Assembly: GCF_900184245.1 (NCBI RefSeq)
Contig: NZ_FXXB01000005.1
Location: 225,749-289,748, forward strand
Length of the DNA: 64,000 nucleotides
Direction of reading: 5' to 3'
Source of the DNA: Brachybacterium massiliense
GTDB taxonomy: Bacteria > Actinomycetota > Actinomycetes > Actinomycetales > Dermabacteraceae
A model generated the notes under the pieces. The model searched no databases and was not told the DNA's origin. It saw nothing but the letters and a program-made list of their open reading frames with translations. Positions 40,798-49,652 of the stretch are shown here, in pieces. The first letter of the stretch is position 1; every line of letters starts with the position of its first letter. Made by a program: the position numbers and the translations under genes.

Positions 40798-41280
40798 ATG
40801 ACCGAGCAGGACCTCACCCAGCAGGACGTGGTCGAGAAGCTCCGCAACACGAAACTGGCCATGCTCACCACCGCGCTCCCGGACGGCACGCTGCTGTCGC
40901 ATCCGATGTCGATCCAGGGCGTCTCCGAGGATGTGGACGTGTGGTTCTTCCTCGCGCTCGACGGCGGGCAGGCCGACGCCCTGCGCGGTGACCCCCACGT
41001 GAACCTCGCGGTCGCCGAGGCCGGCTCCTGGCTCTCCGTGGCCGGACGCGCCCGCCTGGTGGAGGACCGCGCGCTCATCGAGCAGCTGTGGACCGAAAGC
41101 GCCCGGGAGTACTTCCCCCAGGGCGCGGAGGATCCGAACCTGGGCCTGCTGCAGCTCAGCGGCGACTCCGCCCAGTTCTGGGGGATGCCCGGCGGGAAGG
41201 TCGCGGGCCTCGCCCAGATCCTCAAGGCCCGGGTGACCGGTGATCAGCCTCCCGGTGGCACGGCCACCACCGAGCTCTGA
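40798..41280 (+). CDS. pyridoxamine 5'-phosphate oxidase-like (general stress protein 26-type) protein
   Basis: The 160-residue protein has the split-barrel flavin-binding layout: VVEKLRNTKLAMLTTALPDGTLLSHPMSIQ, DVWFFLALDGGQADALRGDPHVNLAVAE, WLSVAGRARLVED, and a C-terminal PNLGLLQLSGDSAQFWGMPGG. Such proteins bind FMN, F420 or heme; GSP26-type members are linked to stress. A weak GAGG stands near the start. Confidence 0.82.
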   Translation: MTEQDLTQQDVVEKLRNTKLAMLTTALPDGTLLSHPMSIQGVSEDVDVWFFLALDGGQADALRGDPHVNLAVAEAGSWLSVAGRARLVEDRALIEQLWTESAREYFPQGAEDPNLGLLQLSGDSAQFWGMPGGKVAGLAQILKARVTGDQPPGGTATTEL

Positions 41281-41285
41281 CCGCG

Positions 41286-42164
41286 ATGCCCCGCACCCTC
41301 GCGGACGGCCAGCGATGCCGCATCCATGTGCTCGACGTCGACACCGGCGAGCAGCGCATGGTCCACGAATCGGACCAGGTGCTCTACGAGGCACCGAACT
41401 GGACGGCCGACGGCGCCTGGCTGATCATCAACGGTGACGGGCACCTGTTCCGTCTCCCTGCCACCGGCGGCGAGCCGGAGCGGATCGATCTCGGGGATCT
41501 GCCGGCGCTGAACAACGATCACGTGCTCGGCCCCGACGGTCACCACATCTACGTCTCCGCCGACGACGGCCACATCCACCGGGCTCCGCTCACCGGCGGC
41601 CCCGCCACCCGCATCACCCAGCACGAGGACCACCTGCACTTCCTGCACGGGGTCAGCCCGGACGGCGCGACCCTCAGCTATGTGGGCGTGGAGCGGCTCG
41701 CCGACGGCACCTGGATGCCGCCGAAGGTGTTCGCGGTGCCCTCCCAGGGCGGGCGGCGCACCCAGCTGACCGACGGCGAGCACCCCGACGACGGCGCCGA
41801 GTACTCCCCGGACGGTCGCTGGATCTACTTCAACTCCGAGCGCGGCGGCACCGCCCCCGGCCACGCCCAGCTGTTCCGGATGCGCCCCGACGGCACCGGC
41901 ATCGAGCAGCTCACCGACGACGAGCGCGTGAACTGGTTTCCCCACCTCTCCCCGGACGGGGAGCGCATGGCCTATGTCAGCTTCCCTCCCGGCACGCAGG
42001 GTCACCCCGCGGACCGCGAGGTGATCCTGCGCCTCGCCGCCCCGGACGGCGCCGGGATCCGGGATCTGGTGCATCTGCACGGCGGGCAGGGCACGATGAA
42101 CGTGAACAGCTGGGCCCCGGATTCGCGTCACCTGGCCTACGTGGACTACCCGATCGGGGGCTGA
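41286..42164 (+). CDS. TolB-like beta-propeller protein
   Basis: The 292-residue protein is made of WD40/PD40-like blades (TADGAWLIING, SPDGATLSYVG, SPDGRWIYFNSERGG, LSPDGERMAYVSF, APDSRHLAYVD). No signal peptide is present, unlike true TolB, so it is cytosolic and of unknown role. It starts 5 bp after the PNPOx-like gene without its own ribosome site, so coupled translation is likely. Its 3' end overlaps the convergent ABC ATPase gene by 19 bp. Confidence 0.8.
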   Translation: MPRTLADGQRCRIHVLDVDTGEQRMVHESDQVLYEAPNWTADGAWLIINGDGHLFRLPATGGEPERIDLGDLPALNNDHVLGPDGHHIYVSADDGHIHRAPLTGGPATRITQHEDHLHFLHGVSPDGATLSYVGVERLADGTWMPPKVFAVPSQGGRRTQLTDGEHPDDGAEYSPDGRWIYFNSERGGTAPGHAQLFRMRPDGTGIEQLTDDERVNWFPHLSPDGERMAYVSFPPGTQGHPADREVILRLAAPDGAGIRDLVHLHGGQGTMNVNSWAPDSRHLAYVDYPIGG

Positions 42165-42934
42165 CCCCGGAACAGCAGCTGGGAGGTGCCGTCGGCCGCG
42201 AGGCGCCGATCGGCGGCGACCTCGTAGATCTCGCTGACCAGCTGTTCGTCGAGCACCTGGCCGGGTGGCCCGTCGGCCCGTACCAACCCGCCCGCGAGCA
42301 CCACCACGCGGTCGCAGTAGCGGGCGGCGAGGTTCAGGTCGTGCAGCACCACCACCGTGGTCAGGCGCTGGGAGCGCACCAGCTGCAGCGCATGGTGCTG
42401 AGCGCCGATGTCGAGATGGTTGGTGGGCTCATCCAGCAGCAGCAGGCGGGGCCGCTGCGCGAGGGCGCGCGCGATCATCACCCGCTGCCGCTCACCGCCG
42501 GAGAGGGAGCGGACGTCCTGCCCGGCCAGGTGCAGGGCGCCCGCGAGCTCGAGCGCCTCGGCCACGATCTCCTGGTCCGTCCGGGTGAAGGCGCCGAGCG
42601 CGCCGCGATGCGGGATCCGCCCCAGCATCACCGCGTCCGCCGCCGTCATCGGCAGCTCTCCGGTGCCGTCCTGGCTCATCACCGCGATCCTCCGCGCCCT
42701 CTCCCGCCCCGAGAGGGTGGCCAGATCCTCGCCCTCGAGCAGCACCCGGCCCGCCTCCGGCACCAGCTCGCGGTGGAGGATGCGCAGGGCGGTGGTCTTG
42801 CCGCTGCCGTTGGGGCCCACCAGCCCCACCACCTCCCCGCGGGCGGCGGTCAGGGTGATCCCGCCCAGCACCTGCAGGGCGCCGAAGCGGTGGGCGAGGC
42901 CGTGCGCCTCGAGCAGCGGGGGAGGGGCGGTCAT
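42146..42934 (-). CDS. iron/heme/cobalamin-type ABC transporter ATPase
   Basis: The 262-residue ATPase has Walker A GPNGSGKTT, signature LSGGERQRV, Walker B LLLLDEPTNHLD and the switch His in VVLHDLN. This sequence type (FecE/HmuV/BtuD) powers import of siderophores, heme or cobalamin. It is the last gene of a three-gene minus-strand operon and overlaps the binding-protein gene by ATGA. Confidence 0.9.
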   Translation of the reverse strand: MTAPPPLLEAHGLAHRFGALQVLGGITLTAARGEVVGLVGPNGSGKTTALRILHRELVPEAGRVLLEGEDLATLSGRERARRIAVMSQDGTGELPMTAADAVMLGRIPHRGALGAFTRTDQEIVAEALELAGALHLAGQDVRSLSGGERQRVMIARALAQRPRLLLLDEPTNHLDIGAQHHALQLVRSQRLTTVVVLHDLNLAARYCDRVVVLAGGLVRADGPPGQVLDEQLVSEIYEVAADRRLAADGTSQLLFRGQPPIG

Positions 42935-44004
42935 ATGGTGGCCTGCTCGTCCAGCCAGTCGGCGATCTGTTCGAGCCCGTCCACGGTGAGCGGGGAGGCG
43001 GGCTCGACGACGTTGAACAGCAGCGGCAGCACCGCCTGCGCGGTGACGGCCCGCAGGCCGCCCAGACGCTCCGCGCCGGTTACCTCCGCGATCGCCTCCT
43101 CACCGGAGGTCTCGCCCTGATGGAGCACGATCAGCACGTCCGGATCCGCGGCCAGCAGCGGCTCGGCGCTGATCTCGAACACCCGCTCCGCCGTGTCCCC
43201 GAAGGCGTTCACGAGGCCCAGCGCCTCCAGCTGCGCGGTCGCCATGGACTGTGAGCCGTAGGTGTACAGCGGCCCGCCGCCGACACTCGGGTACAGCACC
43301 GCCGCCGTGCGCGCGGTGCGCTCGCCGGAGGCGGCCTGCACCGCCTCGATCCGCTCCTGCAGGGCGCTGGTCAGCGCCTCCGCCTCGTCCGCACGGTCGA
43401 AGAGCCGGCCGTAGGTGGCGATCTCCGCGAACAGGTCCTCGAAGCTCGCCCGCTCCGGGAGCTGCCCGCAGAAGGTGCGCGGCACGAGCACCTCGGCGCC
43501 CGCCCCGCGCAGCCCCTCCCGGGTGATGCCGTCCGGAAGGCCGATCACCAGATCCGGCTGCTGGGCGATCACCACCTCCTGATTGATCTGCAGGTGCCCG
43601 GTGGCATCGAGCTCCTCGGACAGCGCCGGGATCGCCTCGAGGCGGGCGGCGAGCTCGGGCGTGAAGTACTCCGCGGGGAAGGAGCCGGCGCGCGCGACCA
43701 CCCGATCCAGCACCCCGATCCCCTCGAGCAGGGTCACCGGGGAGCTCTCCAGCAGCACCACCCGCTGTGGCGGTGCCTCCAGCAGCAGCCGCTCGGCGCA
43801 GTTGTCGAGGGCGAGCGGGAACCCGTCGGCCACCCCGGCAGAGCCGCCCCCACCAGCCGTTCCATCGGCCCCGGCGCCGTCGGATCCACCGGACCCGGGC
43901 CCGTCGACCCCTCCGCAGGCGCTCGCGCCAAGACCGAGCGCGCCGAGCAGCCCGGTGGCCAGCAGGGCGCGGCGCGGCAGGGGGCGGCGCGCCCTGCTGG
44001 CCAC
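42931..44004 (-). CDS. iron/heme-type ABC binding lipoprotein with rearranged N-terminus
   Basis: The 357-residue protein is a class III (FecB/BtuF-type) binding protein: RVVLLESSPVTLLEGIGVLDRVVAR, QQPDLVIGL, DLFAEIATYGRLFDRADEAEAL, DPDVLIVLHQG. The signal RRALLATGLLGALGLGASAC ends in a lipobox. The start used here, GTG 44004, lies inside a 50-bp duplication. The expected ancestral start is ATG 44060, which overlaps the permease stop (ATGA), but the duplication shifts that frame. Expression from the GTG is possible but has no good ribosome site. Confidence 0.75.
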   Translation of the reverse strand: MASRARRPLPRRALLATGLLGALGLGASACGGVDGPGSGGSDGAGADGTAGGGGSAGVADGFPLALDNCAERLLLEAPPQRVVLLESSPVTLLEGIGVLDRVVARAGSFPAEYFTPELAARLEAIPALSEELDATGHLQINQEVVIAQQPDLVIGLPDGITREGLRGAGAEVLVPRTFCGQLPERASFEDLFAEIATYGRLFDRADEAEALTSALQERIEAVQAASGERTARTAAVLYPSVGGGPLYTYGSQSMATAQLEALGLVNAFGDTAERVFEISAEPLLAADPDVLIVLHQGETSGEEAIAEVTGAERLGGLRAVTAQAVLPLLFNVVEPASPLTVDGLEQIADWLDEQATI

Positions 44005-44041
44005 CGGGCCAGCAGGGCGCGGCGCGGCAGGGGGCGGCGCG
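43952..44041. repeat. direct and inverted repeat complex in a signal-peptide region
   Basis: A 35-bp block at 43957-43991 is repeated exactly at 44007-44041, an offset of 50 bp, which is not a multiple of three. The link between them, CGCGCCCTGCTGGCCACCGG (43988-44007), is the inverse of 43952-43971. It disrupts the frame from ATG 44060. Confidence 0.8.
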
Positions 44042-44056
44042 GCAGGGGGAGAGGGG

Positions 44057-45163
44057 TCATCGGGAGGCCTTTCGGATCAGGACCAGCAGGAAGGGGGCGC
44101 CGACGACGGCGGTGATCACGCCGATCGGCAGCTCGCGCGGCACCATCACCAGGCGGGCGAGCACGTCCGCCCAGAGCAGCAGGCCCGCGCCGAGCAGGGC
44201 GCTCGCGGGGATCACCAGGTGGTGCCGTGCGCCCACCAGTCGGCGTGCGAAGTGCGGGACCACCAGGCCCACGAAGCCGATCGCCCCGGCGCCGGCGACC
44301 GCCGCGGCGGTGCACAGCGAGACCACCACCAGCAGGGCGATCCGGGCGCGATCGGGGGAGATGCCCAGGCTGTGCGCGGTGCCGTCCCCCGCTGCGAGCG
44401 CGTCGAGCAGCGAGGCCCCGGCGGTCAGCAGCACCGTGCCCAGCAGCGCGGCGCCGAGCGCGATCGCGAGGAAGGCGTTCCACTGCCCCAGCGAGAGCGA
44501 GCCGAGCATCCAGAACATCACCGAGCGGGAGCCCTCGGCGGAGTCGGAGGAGAAGATCAGCAGGCTGGTCACCGCCGAGAGCGCGTACCCCACCGCGACC
44601 CCGGACAGCAGCAGCCGCAGCGAGGTCACCCGGCCGTTCGCCCGCGCGATCACGAACACCAGCAGCGCCGCGCCGAGCGCGCCGACGAAGGCCAGCACCG
44701 GCTGGCCGTACTCGCCCAGCGCCGCCCCCGCGCCGAACAGGATCGCCGCCGCGGCGCCGGTGGACGCCCCGCCGGAGACCCCGAGGATGTAGGGATCGGC
44801 GAGCAGGTTGCGCACCATGGCCTGCAGGGCCGCGCCGCTGATCGCGAGGCATGCGCCGACGGCCGCGCCCATCAGCACCCGCGGCAGGCGCACCTGCCAC
44901 ACGATCGACTCGATAGACGGCTCCCAGGTCACGGGGACGGGCAGTCCGAGTCGGTGGCCGAGCACCTGCGCGGTGGTGAGCGGAGAGATCGGCACCGGGC
45001 CGATGCCCAGGCAGAGCAGCAGGCTCAGCGTGACCGCGAGCGCGAGACCCATCAGCAGCACCGCTGAACGGCGGCTGCGGGAACGCATCCCCAGCGGGTC
45101 GTGGGGAGCGGACGGTGCGGGAACGACGGCGGGCCGACGCATCGTGGCGGGCGTGAGAGCCAC
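44057..45163 (-). CDS. FecCD-type iron/heme ABC transporter permease
   Basis: The 368-residue protein has about ten membrane helices and the family blocks VRLPRVLMGAAVGACLAISGAALQAMVRNLLADPYILGVSGGAS and GFVGLVVPHFARRLVGARHH. The GTG at 45163 has GGAGGGG in front; longer frames are unsupported. It is the first gene of the operon permease, binding protein, ATPase. Confidence 0.88.
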   Translation of the reverse strand: MALTPATMRRPAVVPAPSAPHDPLGMRSRSRRSAVLLMGLALAVTLSLLLCLGIGPVPISPLTTAQVLGHRLGLPVPVTWEPSIESIVWQVRLPRVLMGAAVGACLAISGAALQAMVRNLLADPYILGVSGGASTGAAAAILFGAGAALGEYGQPVLAFVGALGAALLVFVIARANGRVTSLRLLLSGVAVGYALSAVTSLLIFSSDSAEGSRSVMFWMLGSLSLGQWNAFLAIALGAALLGTVLLTAGASLLDALAAGDGTAHSLGISPDRARIALLVVVSLCTAAAVAGAGAIGFVGLVVPHFARRLVGARHHLVIPASALLGAGLLLWADVLARLVMVPRELPIGVITAVVGAPFLLVLIRKASR

Positions 45164-45190
45164 CTGGTCCCCTCCCTGCACGCGGTCGAT

Positions 45191-45210
45191 ACTTGGGCGA
45201 ATATACAAGT
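45191..45210 (-). promoter_or_regulatory. dyad in the iron-importer leader
   Basis: ACTTG-N10-CAAGT lies 28 bp before the permease start, with TATATT on the minus strand between the arms as a possible -10. It does not match the DtxR/IdeR consensus, so the controlling protein is unknown. Confidence 0.35.
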
Positions 45211-45385
45211 GTGCGGGGAAGGTGCCCCGCCCGTGCCGTCGCTTGTCGACCCACGAGACCCGCCGGAGCTGCCGACGCAGCTCGTGCTCGTCGGGCGCCG
45301 CGACTGCTGGGCGGGCGCGGCCTGCGCTGCTACTCTGCCGATGCCGACGAGCCGCTCGGCCTCGCCAGCGGAAAGGTGCGCTCCG

Positions 45386-46081
45386 ATGATGACGTCGCCG
45401 CCTCCCCAGCCCTCTCCCGGCTCCTCCGACTCGCCGGGCCCGCGCAGGAGCCGCGCGCCGTGGATCGTGGTGGGCGTGCTGATCCTGGTCATGCTGGTGA
45501 TGGCGGGCGTGGGCGGGTGCGTCGCCGTGCGGCTGCTCGGTGAGGACGACCAGGCCTCTGCGCCCGCCTCCACCGCAGCGGATGACGCCCCCGCAGATCC
45601 CACCGACCGTCTCTTATACGCCGCCAGCTCCGGCGCTCCGGGCGCCTCGTGGGACGATCCCGCCCCGTTCGGCAGCACCGGGATGGTCCCGCTCGAGCCG
45701 GGCCGCGCCTTCGAGATCACGATCGGTGAGCCCGCCTGGGACGTCGAGCCGACCCTGCCCGACCGCGGTGGAGAGGCCCCGCCCGAGGGGATGGTCTACG
45801 TGGAGTTCCCGGTCACGGCCACCTATCGCGGCGAGGGCACCGCGATCTATGACGAGATCGTGTCCATGGTCTATCTGGACGCCACCGGCGCCGAGCACGA
45901 TGAGGCGCTCGGGGTGACCACGAAGAACCCGCCGGAGGAGCTGCCGGAGTTCACCGACGGCACCAGCGCCGAGTTCGAGGTGGTGTTCCTGCTCCCCGAG
46001 GAGGACGAGGGCGAGGGCGCGATCGGCGTCGGTCCCGCCGCGACCGCTCCCGAGGGACGGGTCTTCGTCGAGGCCGGCTGA
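45386..46081 (+). CDS. single-pass membrane protein with extracellular beta-rich domain
   Basis: The 231-residue protein has a Pro/Ser-rich cytosolic start, one membrane helix ([26 protein letters not shown], residues 27-52) and an acidic outer domain ([12 protein letters not shown] ... [30 protein letters not shown] ... [12 protein letters not shown]) reminiscent of DUF4352/telomeric-repeat-binding-like Ig domains. GAAAGG precedes ATG 45386. Role unknown. Confidence 0.7.
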   Translation: MMTSPPPQPSPGSSDSPGPRRSRAPWIVVGVLILVMLVMAGVGGCVAVRLLGEDDQASAPASTAADDAPADPTDRLLYAASSGAPGASWDDPAPFGSTGMVPLEPGRAFEITIGEPAWDVEPTLPDRGGEAPPEGMVYVEFPVTATYRGEGTAIYDEIVSMVYLDATGAEHDEALGVTTKNPPEELPEFTDGTSAEFEVVFLLPEEDEGEGAIGVGPAATAPEGRVFVEAG

Positions 46082-46083
46082 GC

Positions 46084-46503
46084 TCAGGAGTGCGAGTGCC
46101 CCGCGCCCGGAGAATCCGCGGCGTGGTGGATGCCGGGCAGGTGCTCTGACCCCAGGGTGTGCAGGAGCTCGTGGGCGAGATCGTCGGCCAGCTCGTAGCG
46201 CACCTCCCGCCCGGTGCGCCGGGCCCGCACCCAGCCCGCCTCGCGCAGCACGGCGAGCGCATGGGAGGTGGTGGACTCATGCGCCTCGATCGCCCGGGCC
46301 AGGTCCGAGCTGCGCACCCCGGGATGGGCGTGCAGGCAGAACAGGATCTGCAGCCGCCGAGGATCCGCCAGCAGCCCCATCCATGCGGCCAGCGCCTCGA
46401 TCTCCCCGGCCTCGGCCAGCACGCTGCGCAGCTCGGCGACGAGTGCCTCGTCCTCCGGCCGCTCGGGGGAGGCCCGCACATGCAGCGGCTCATGGTGGTC
46501 CAT
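46084..46503 (-). CDS. ArsR-family metal-sensor-like regulator with His-rich ends
   Basis: The 139-residue protein has an ArsR winged helix ([62 protein letters not shown]). Both termini are histidine-rich (MDHHEPLH and [16 protein letters not shown]), typical of Ni/Co/Zn sensors such as NmtR/KmtR. A cysteine pair for arsenic or cadmium is lacking. It faces the nucleoside transporter gene across about 98 bp; no metal efflux gene is adjacent. Confidence 0.85.
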   Translation of the reverse strand: MDHHEPLHVRASPERPEDEALVAELRSVLAEAGEIEALAAWMGLLADPRRLQILFCLHAHPGVRSSDLARAIEAHESTTSHALAVLREAGWVRARRTGREVRYELADDLAHELLHTLGSEHLPGIHHAADSPGAGHSHS

Positions 46504-46601
46504 GGCTCGACACGGTACAGCGGTTCTCCCTGCGTCCGGCCCGCCCCTACACTGGCGCGCACGACCGCGCCGTGTCCCCGATCCGCTGTGAGGTGAGTGC
46601 G

Positions 46602-47972
46602 ATGGTCGACCTGCTCTGGGGCCTGGGCGGCATGGCCGGCCTGCTCCTGATCGCCGTCGCGCTGTCGAGCAACCGCCGCGCGATCCGCCTGCGCACCGTG
46701 ATCGGTGCCTTCGCCCTCCAACTGGGGCTCGGGGTGATCGTCCTGTACTGGGCCCCGGGCCGATGGGTGCTGCAGAAGGTCTCCGCGGGCTTCCAGTCCG
46801 TCATCGAATCCTCCGGCGAGGGCATCGCCTTCCTGTTCGGGCCGCTGCTGCCCGCCGAGGGGCAGGGGAGCATCTTCGCCCTGCAGGTGCTGCCGGTGAT
46901 CGTCTTCTTCGCCTCCCTCACCGCGGTGCTCTACCACTGGCGGATCCTGCCCAAGATCGTGGAATGGCTCGGCGGCGGGCTCGGCAAGGTGCTCGGCACC
47001 GGCTACGCCGAGTCCGTGAACACCGCCGCGAACATCTTCGTGGGGCAGACGGAGGCGCCGCTGGTGATCCGCCCCTACATCAAGGGCCTGTCCCGCTCGG
47101 GCCTGTTCGCCGTGATGGTGGGCGGTCTCTCCACCGTCGCCGGCTCCGTGCTGGTGGGCTACTCGCTGCTCGGTGCGCCGCTGGAGTACCTGATCGCGGC
47201 GAGCTTCATGGCCGCGCCCGGCGCGCTGCTGATGGCGAAGATCCTGATGCCGGAGGACGATCCGGACGCCCTCGCGCGCGAGGCCGAGATGGTCGCCGCG
47301 ACCAGCCATGGGCGCTCGCTCGGCGCCGAGAGCAGCGAGGGGAGCACCGCCGAGCGCACGGCGGAGGGCATCGACGAGAGCACTGCGGAGGGCACTGTGC
47401 GCCGCGGCTCCGGCGAGGAGGGGGAGGACGAGGAGGAGGACCCCACCTCCTCCGGCTACAGCAACGTCATCGACGCCGCCGCCGGCGGTGCGGCCGACGG
47501 CCTCAAGCTCGCACTGAACGTGGGGGCCATGCTGCTGGCCTTCATCTCGCTGATCGCCCTGATCAACCTGCTGATCGGCACTGTCGGCGGCTGGTTCGGG
47601 GCCGGGGACCTCACCTTCCAGCAGATCCTCGGCTGGGTGTTCTCGCCTGTCATGTTCATGATCGGCGTGCCCTGGGAGGAGGCCGTGGCCTCCGGCTCCT
47701 ACGTGGGCCAGAAGATCGTGGTCAACGAGTTCGTGGCCTTCGCCGGCTTCGGCCCCGAGATCGAGACCTTCAGCCCCAAGGCCGCCGCGATCACCAGCTT
47801 CGCCCTGACCGGTTTCGCGAACCTCAGCTCGCTGGGGATCCTGCTGGGCGGGCTCGGCGGCATCGCCCCGGAGCGCCGCTCCGAGATCGCCCAGCTGGGT
47901 CTCAAGGCGATCCTCGCCGGCACTCTCGCGAACCTGATGAGCGCGACAATCGCCGGGATCATGCTCGCCTGA
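46602..47972 (+). CDS. NupC-family concentrative nucleoside transporter
   Basis: The 456-residue protein has about ten hydrophobic segments and CNT signatures: [23 protein letters not shown] [24 protein letters not shown], and the C-terminal [16 protein letters not shown] and [25 protein letters not shown]. These transporters import nucleosides with sodium or protons. An unusual acidic insert (residues 225-285: [27 protein letters not shown]) sits in a cytosolic loop. GAGGTGAG precedes the ATG. Confidence 0.88.
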   Translation: MVDLLWGLGGMAGLLLIAVALSSNRRAIRLRTVIGAFALQLGLGVIVLYWAPGRWVLQKVSAGFQSVIESSGEGIAFLFGPLLPAEGQGSIFALQVLPVIVFFASLTAVLYHWRILPKIVEWLGGGLGKVLGTGYAESVNTAANIFVGQTEAPLVIRPYIKGLSRSGLFAVMVGGLSTVAGSVLVGYSLLGAPLEYLIAASFMAAPGALLMAKILMPEDDPDALAREAEMVAATSHGRSLGAESSEGSTAERTAEGIDESTAEGTVRRGSGEEGEDEEEDPTSSGYSNVIDAAAGGAADGLKLALNVGAMLLAFISLIALINLLIGTVGGWFGAGDLTFQQILGWVFSPVMFMIGVPWEEAVASGSYVGQKIVVNEFVAFAGFGPEIETFSPKAAAITSFALTGFANLSSLGILLGGLGGIAPERRSEIAQLGLKAILAGTLANLMSATIAGIMLA

Positions 47973-48050
47973 CGCACCGCGGCGACACAGCCCGCCGGCA
48001 CCCGTCGGCACCACCTCTCCACCCCTCCACGAGACCAAGGAACACACCCC

Positions 48051-49187
48051 ATGACCCCGCAGTCCCCGACCGGCCCCGTCGGCGTCGGCATCATCGGCGC
48101 CGGCACCATCTCCGTCCAATACCTCACCCACCTCACCTCCTTCCCCGACGTCACGGTCCACATCGTCGGCGACCTGTTCCCCGAGGCGGCCGCCGCGCGC
48201 GCCGCCGAGTTCGGGGTCCCGGCCTCCGGCAGCACGGAGGACGTGCTCGCCCACCCGGACGTCGAGATCGTGATCAACCTGACCATCCCCACCGCGCACT
48301 TCGAGGTGTCCCAGGCGATCGTCGCCGCCGGCAAGCACGTGTGGACCGAGAAGCCGATCACCACCTCTCCGGCCGATGCGAAGACGCTGCTGGCCGCGGC
48401 CGAGGCCGCTGGCGTGCGCGTGGGCGGCGCTCCCGACACCGTGCTCGGCGCCGGGATCCAGACTGCGCTGCGCACCCTGCGCGACGGCGCGCTCGGCGCC
48501 CCGGCCAGCGCGCTGACGCTGTTCCAGTCCCCGGGCCCGGAGTCCTGGCACCCGAACCCGGCCTTCCTGTTCCAGGAGGGTGCCGGGCCGCTGTACGACA
48601 TCGCCCCGTACTACGCGACCACGCTCGTGCTCGCGCTCGGCCCGGTGGTCTCCGTCAGCGCGGTCGGCTCCAAGGCCCGCGAGCAGAGGACCATCGGCTC
48701 GGGCCCGAAGGCGGGGGAGGTCTTCGACGTCACGGTGCCCACGCAGGTCGCGGCGCTGCTGCGCTTCGGATCAGGGCAGAACGCGACCGTGCTGCTCAGC
48801 TTCGACTCCCCGAACTCGCGCACCGGCTTCGTGGAGGTCTACGGCACCGAGGCGACGCTCGCCTTCCCGGACCCGAACGTCTTCGACGGTGACTCGGCCC
48901 TGACGGTCTACCGCGGCGAGGAGGCCACCACGGTGCCGGCCACGGGCGCGACCACGGGCCGCGGCCTGGGTGTGCTCGAGATGGCCCGGGCGATCCGCGC
49001 GGGCGTCCCCCACCGCGCGCAGGGCGAGATCGCCGCGCACGTCCTGGACATCATGGTGGGCATCGAGACCGCGATCGCCGAGAACTCGATCGTGGAGATC
49101 TCCTCGACCTTCACCGAGGTCGAGCCGATGCCCGCGGACTTCGACCCCTTCGCCGCCACGCTCACCGAGGCCTCTGCCGCGGTCTGA
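48051..49187 (+). CDS. Gfo/Idh/MocA-family oxidoreductase (no. 2)
   Basis: The 378-residue protein has a Rossmann start (PVGVGIIGAGTISVQYLTHL), the WTEKPITTS motif with the family lysine, and the region GAGPLYDIAPYYATTLVLALGPV. It is a different subgroup from the dehydrogenase at 35315. AAGGAA precedes the ATG. It lies 78 bp after the nucleoside transporter on the same strand and may share its transcript; substrate unknown, possibly a sugar released from nucleosides. Confidence 0.85.
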   Translation: MTPQSPTGPVGVGIIGAGTISVQYLTHLTSFPDVTVHIVGDLFPEAAAARAAEFGVPASGSTEDVLAHPDVEIVINLTIPTAHFEVSQAIVAAGKHVWTEKPITTSPADAKTLLAAAEAAGVRVGGAPDTVLGAGIQTALRTLRDGALGAPASALTLFQSPGPESWHPNPAFLFQEGAGPLYDIAPYYATTLVLALGPVVSVSAVGSKAREQRTIGSGPKAGEVFDVTVPTQVAALLRFGSGQNATVLLSFDSPNSRTGFVEVYGTEATLAFPDPNVFDGDSALTVYRGEEATTVPATGATTGRGLGVLEMARAIRAGVPHRAQGEIAAHVLDIMVGIETAIAENSIVEISSTFTEVEPMPADFDPFAATLTEASAAV

Positions 49188-49214
49188 GCCGTGGGGTCCG
49201 TCTGAGCAATGGGA

Positions 49215-49252
49215 AGAGCCCCGGCGCGAGCGCTCGCTCGGGTCGGGGCTCT
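49215..49252. terminator. hairpin after the second Gfo/Idh/MocA gene
   Basis: AGAGCCCCG pairs with CGGGGCTCT, enclosing a GC-rich loop that contains the sub-stem GCGAGCG/CGCTCGC. It lies 27 bp after the stop and before a convergent small gene. Confidence 0.65.
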
Positions 49253-49272
49253 GCTCTGGACGGCTGTGCTGG

Positions 49273-49578
49273 TCAGCGGGAGTCCGTGACCCCTCCGCCG
49301 AGCTCGCGCTGCTCCCTCTCCTGCGCGGCCAGCGCGCGCTCCGCACGCCCGGTGCGCAGCTCACGCGCCTCGCGCCGCTGCTGCAGCACGCGGCGCAGGA
49401 TCCACAGCAGGCCGACGAGCACCGCCAGCACCCCGGCCGGCACGCTGCGGGGCAGCTCGATCGGGCCCAGCGCGATCGGCCCGAGAGCGAGCGCGAGACC
49501 GGCCAGCACGATCGCGAGGCCCACCAGGTATCCCTGCACATGGTCCCCGCGGCGCTGGGACGGGGTGCGGTGCGTCAT
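49273..49578 (-). CDS. small two-helix membrane protein
   Basis: The 101-residue protein has two hydrophobic segments (LVGLAIVLAGLALALGPIAL and VPAGVLAVLVGLLWILRRVL) and a charged, Arg/Glu-rich coiled tail (QQRREARELRTGRAERALAAQERE). It follows the carotenoid operon on the same strand after 74 bp. No family recognised. Confidence 0.7.
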   Translation of the reverse strand: MTHRTPSQRRGDHVQGYLVGLAIVLAGLALALGPIALGPIELPRSVPAGVLAVLVGLLWILRRVLQQRREARELRTGRAERALAAQEREQRELGGGVTDSR

Positions 49579-49652
49579 CGGGCTGGCTCCTTCTCGGATC
49601 GCGAGGTGCTCACGCTACCGGAGGGGCGCCTCGTGCTCCTCCGACGGGCTGT

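Noticed and set aside
40588..40991. Plus-strand frame through the 9-bp repeats encoding PEQ repeats
   Set aside because: It runs out of frame through the PNPOx-like gene and becomes Arg/His-rich; no start signal.
45951..48551. Very long open frame on the minus strand opposite the ArsR and nucleoside transporter genes
   Set aside because: It is the mirror of high-GC coding DNA: His/Gln/Arg-rich, low complexity and no domain, while the plus-strand frame is a clear transporter.
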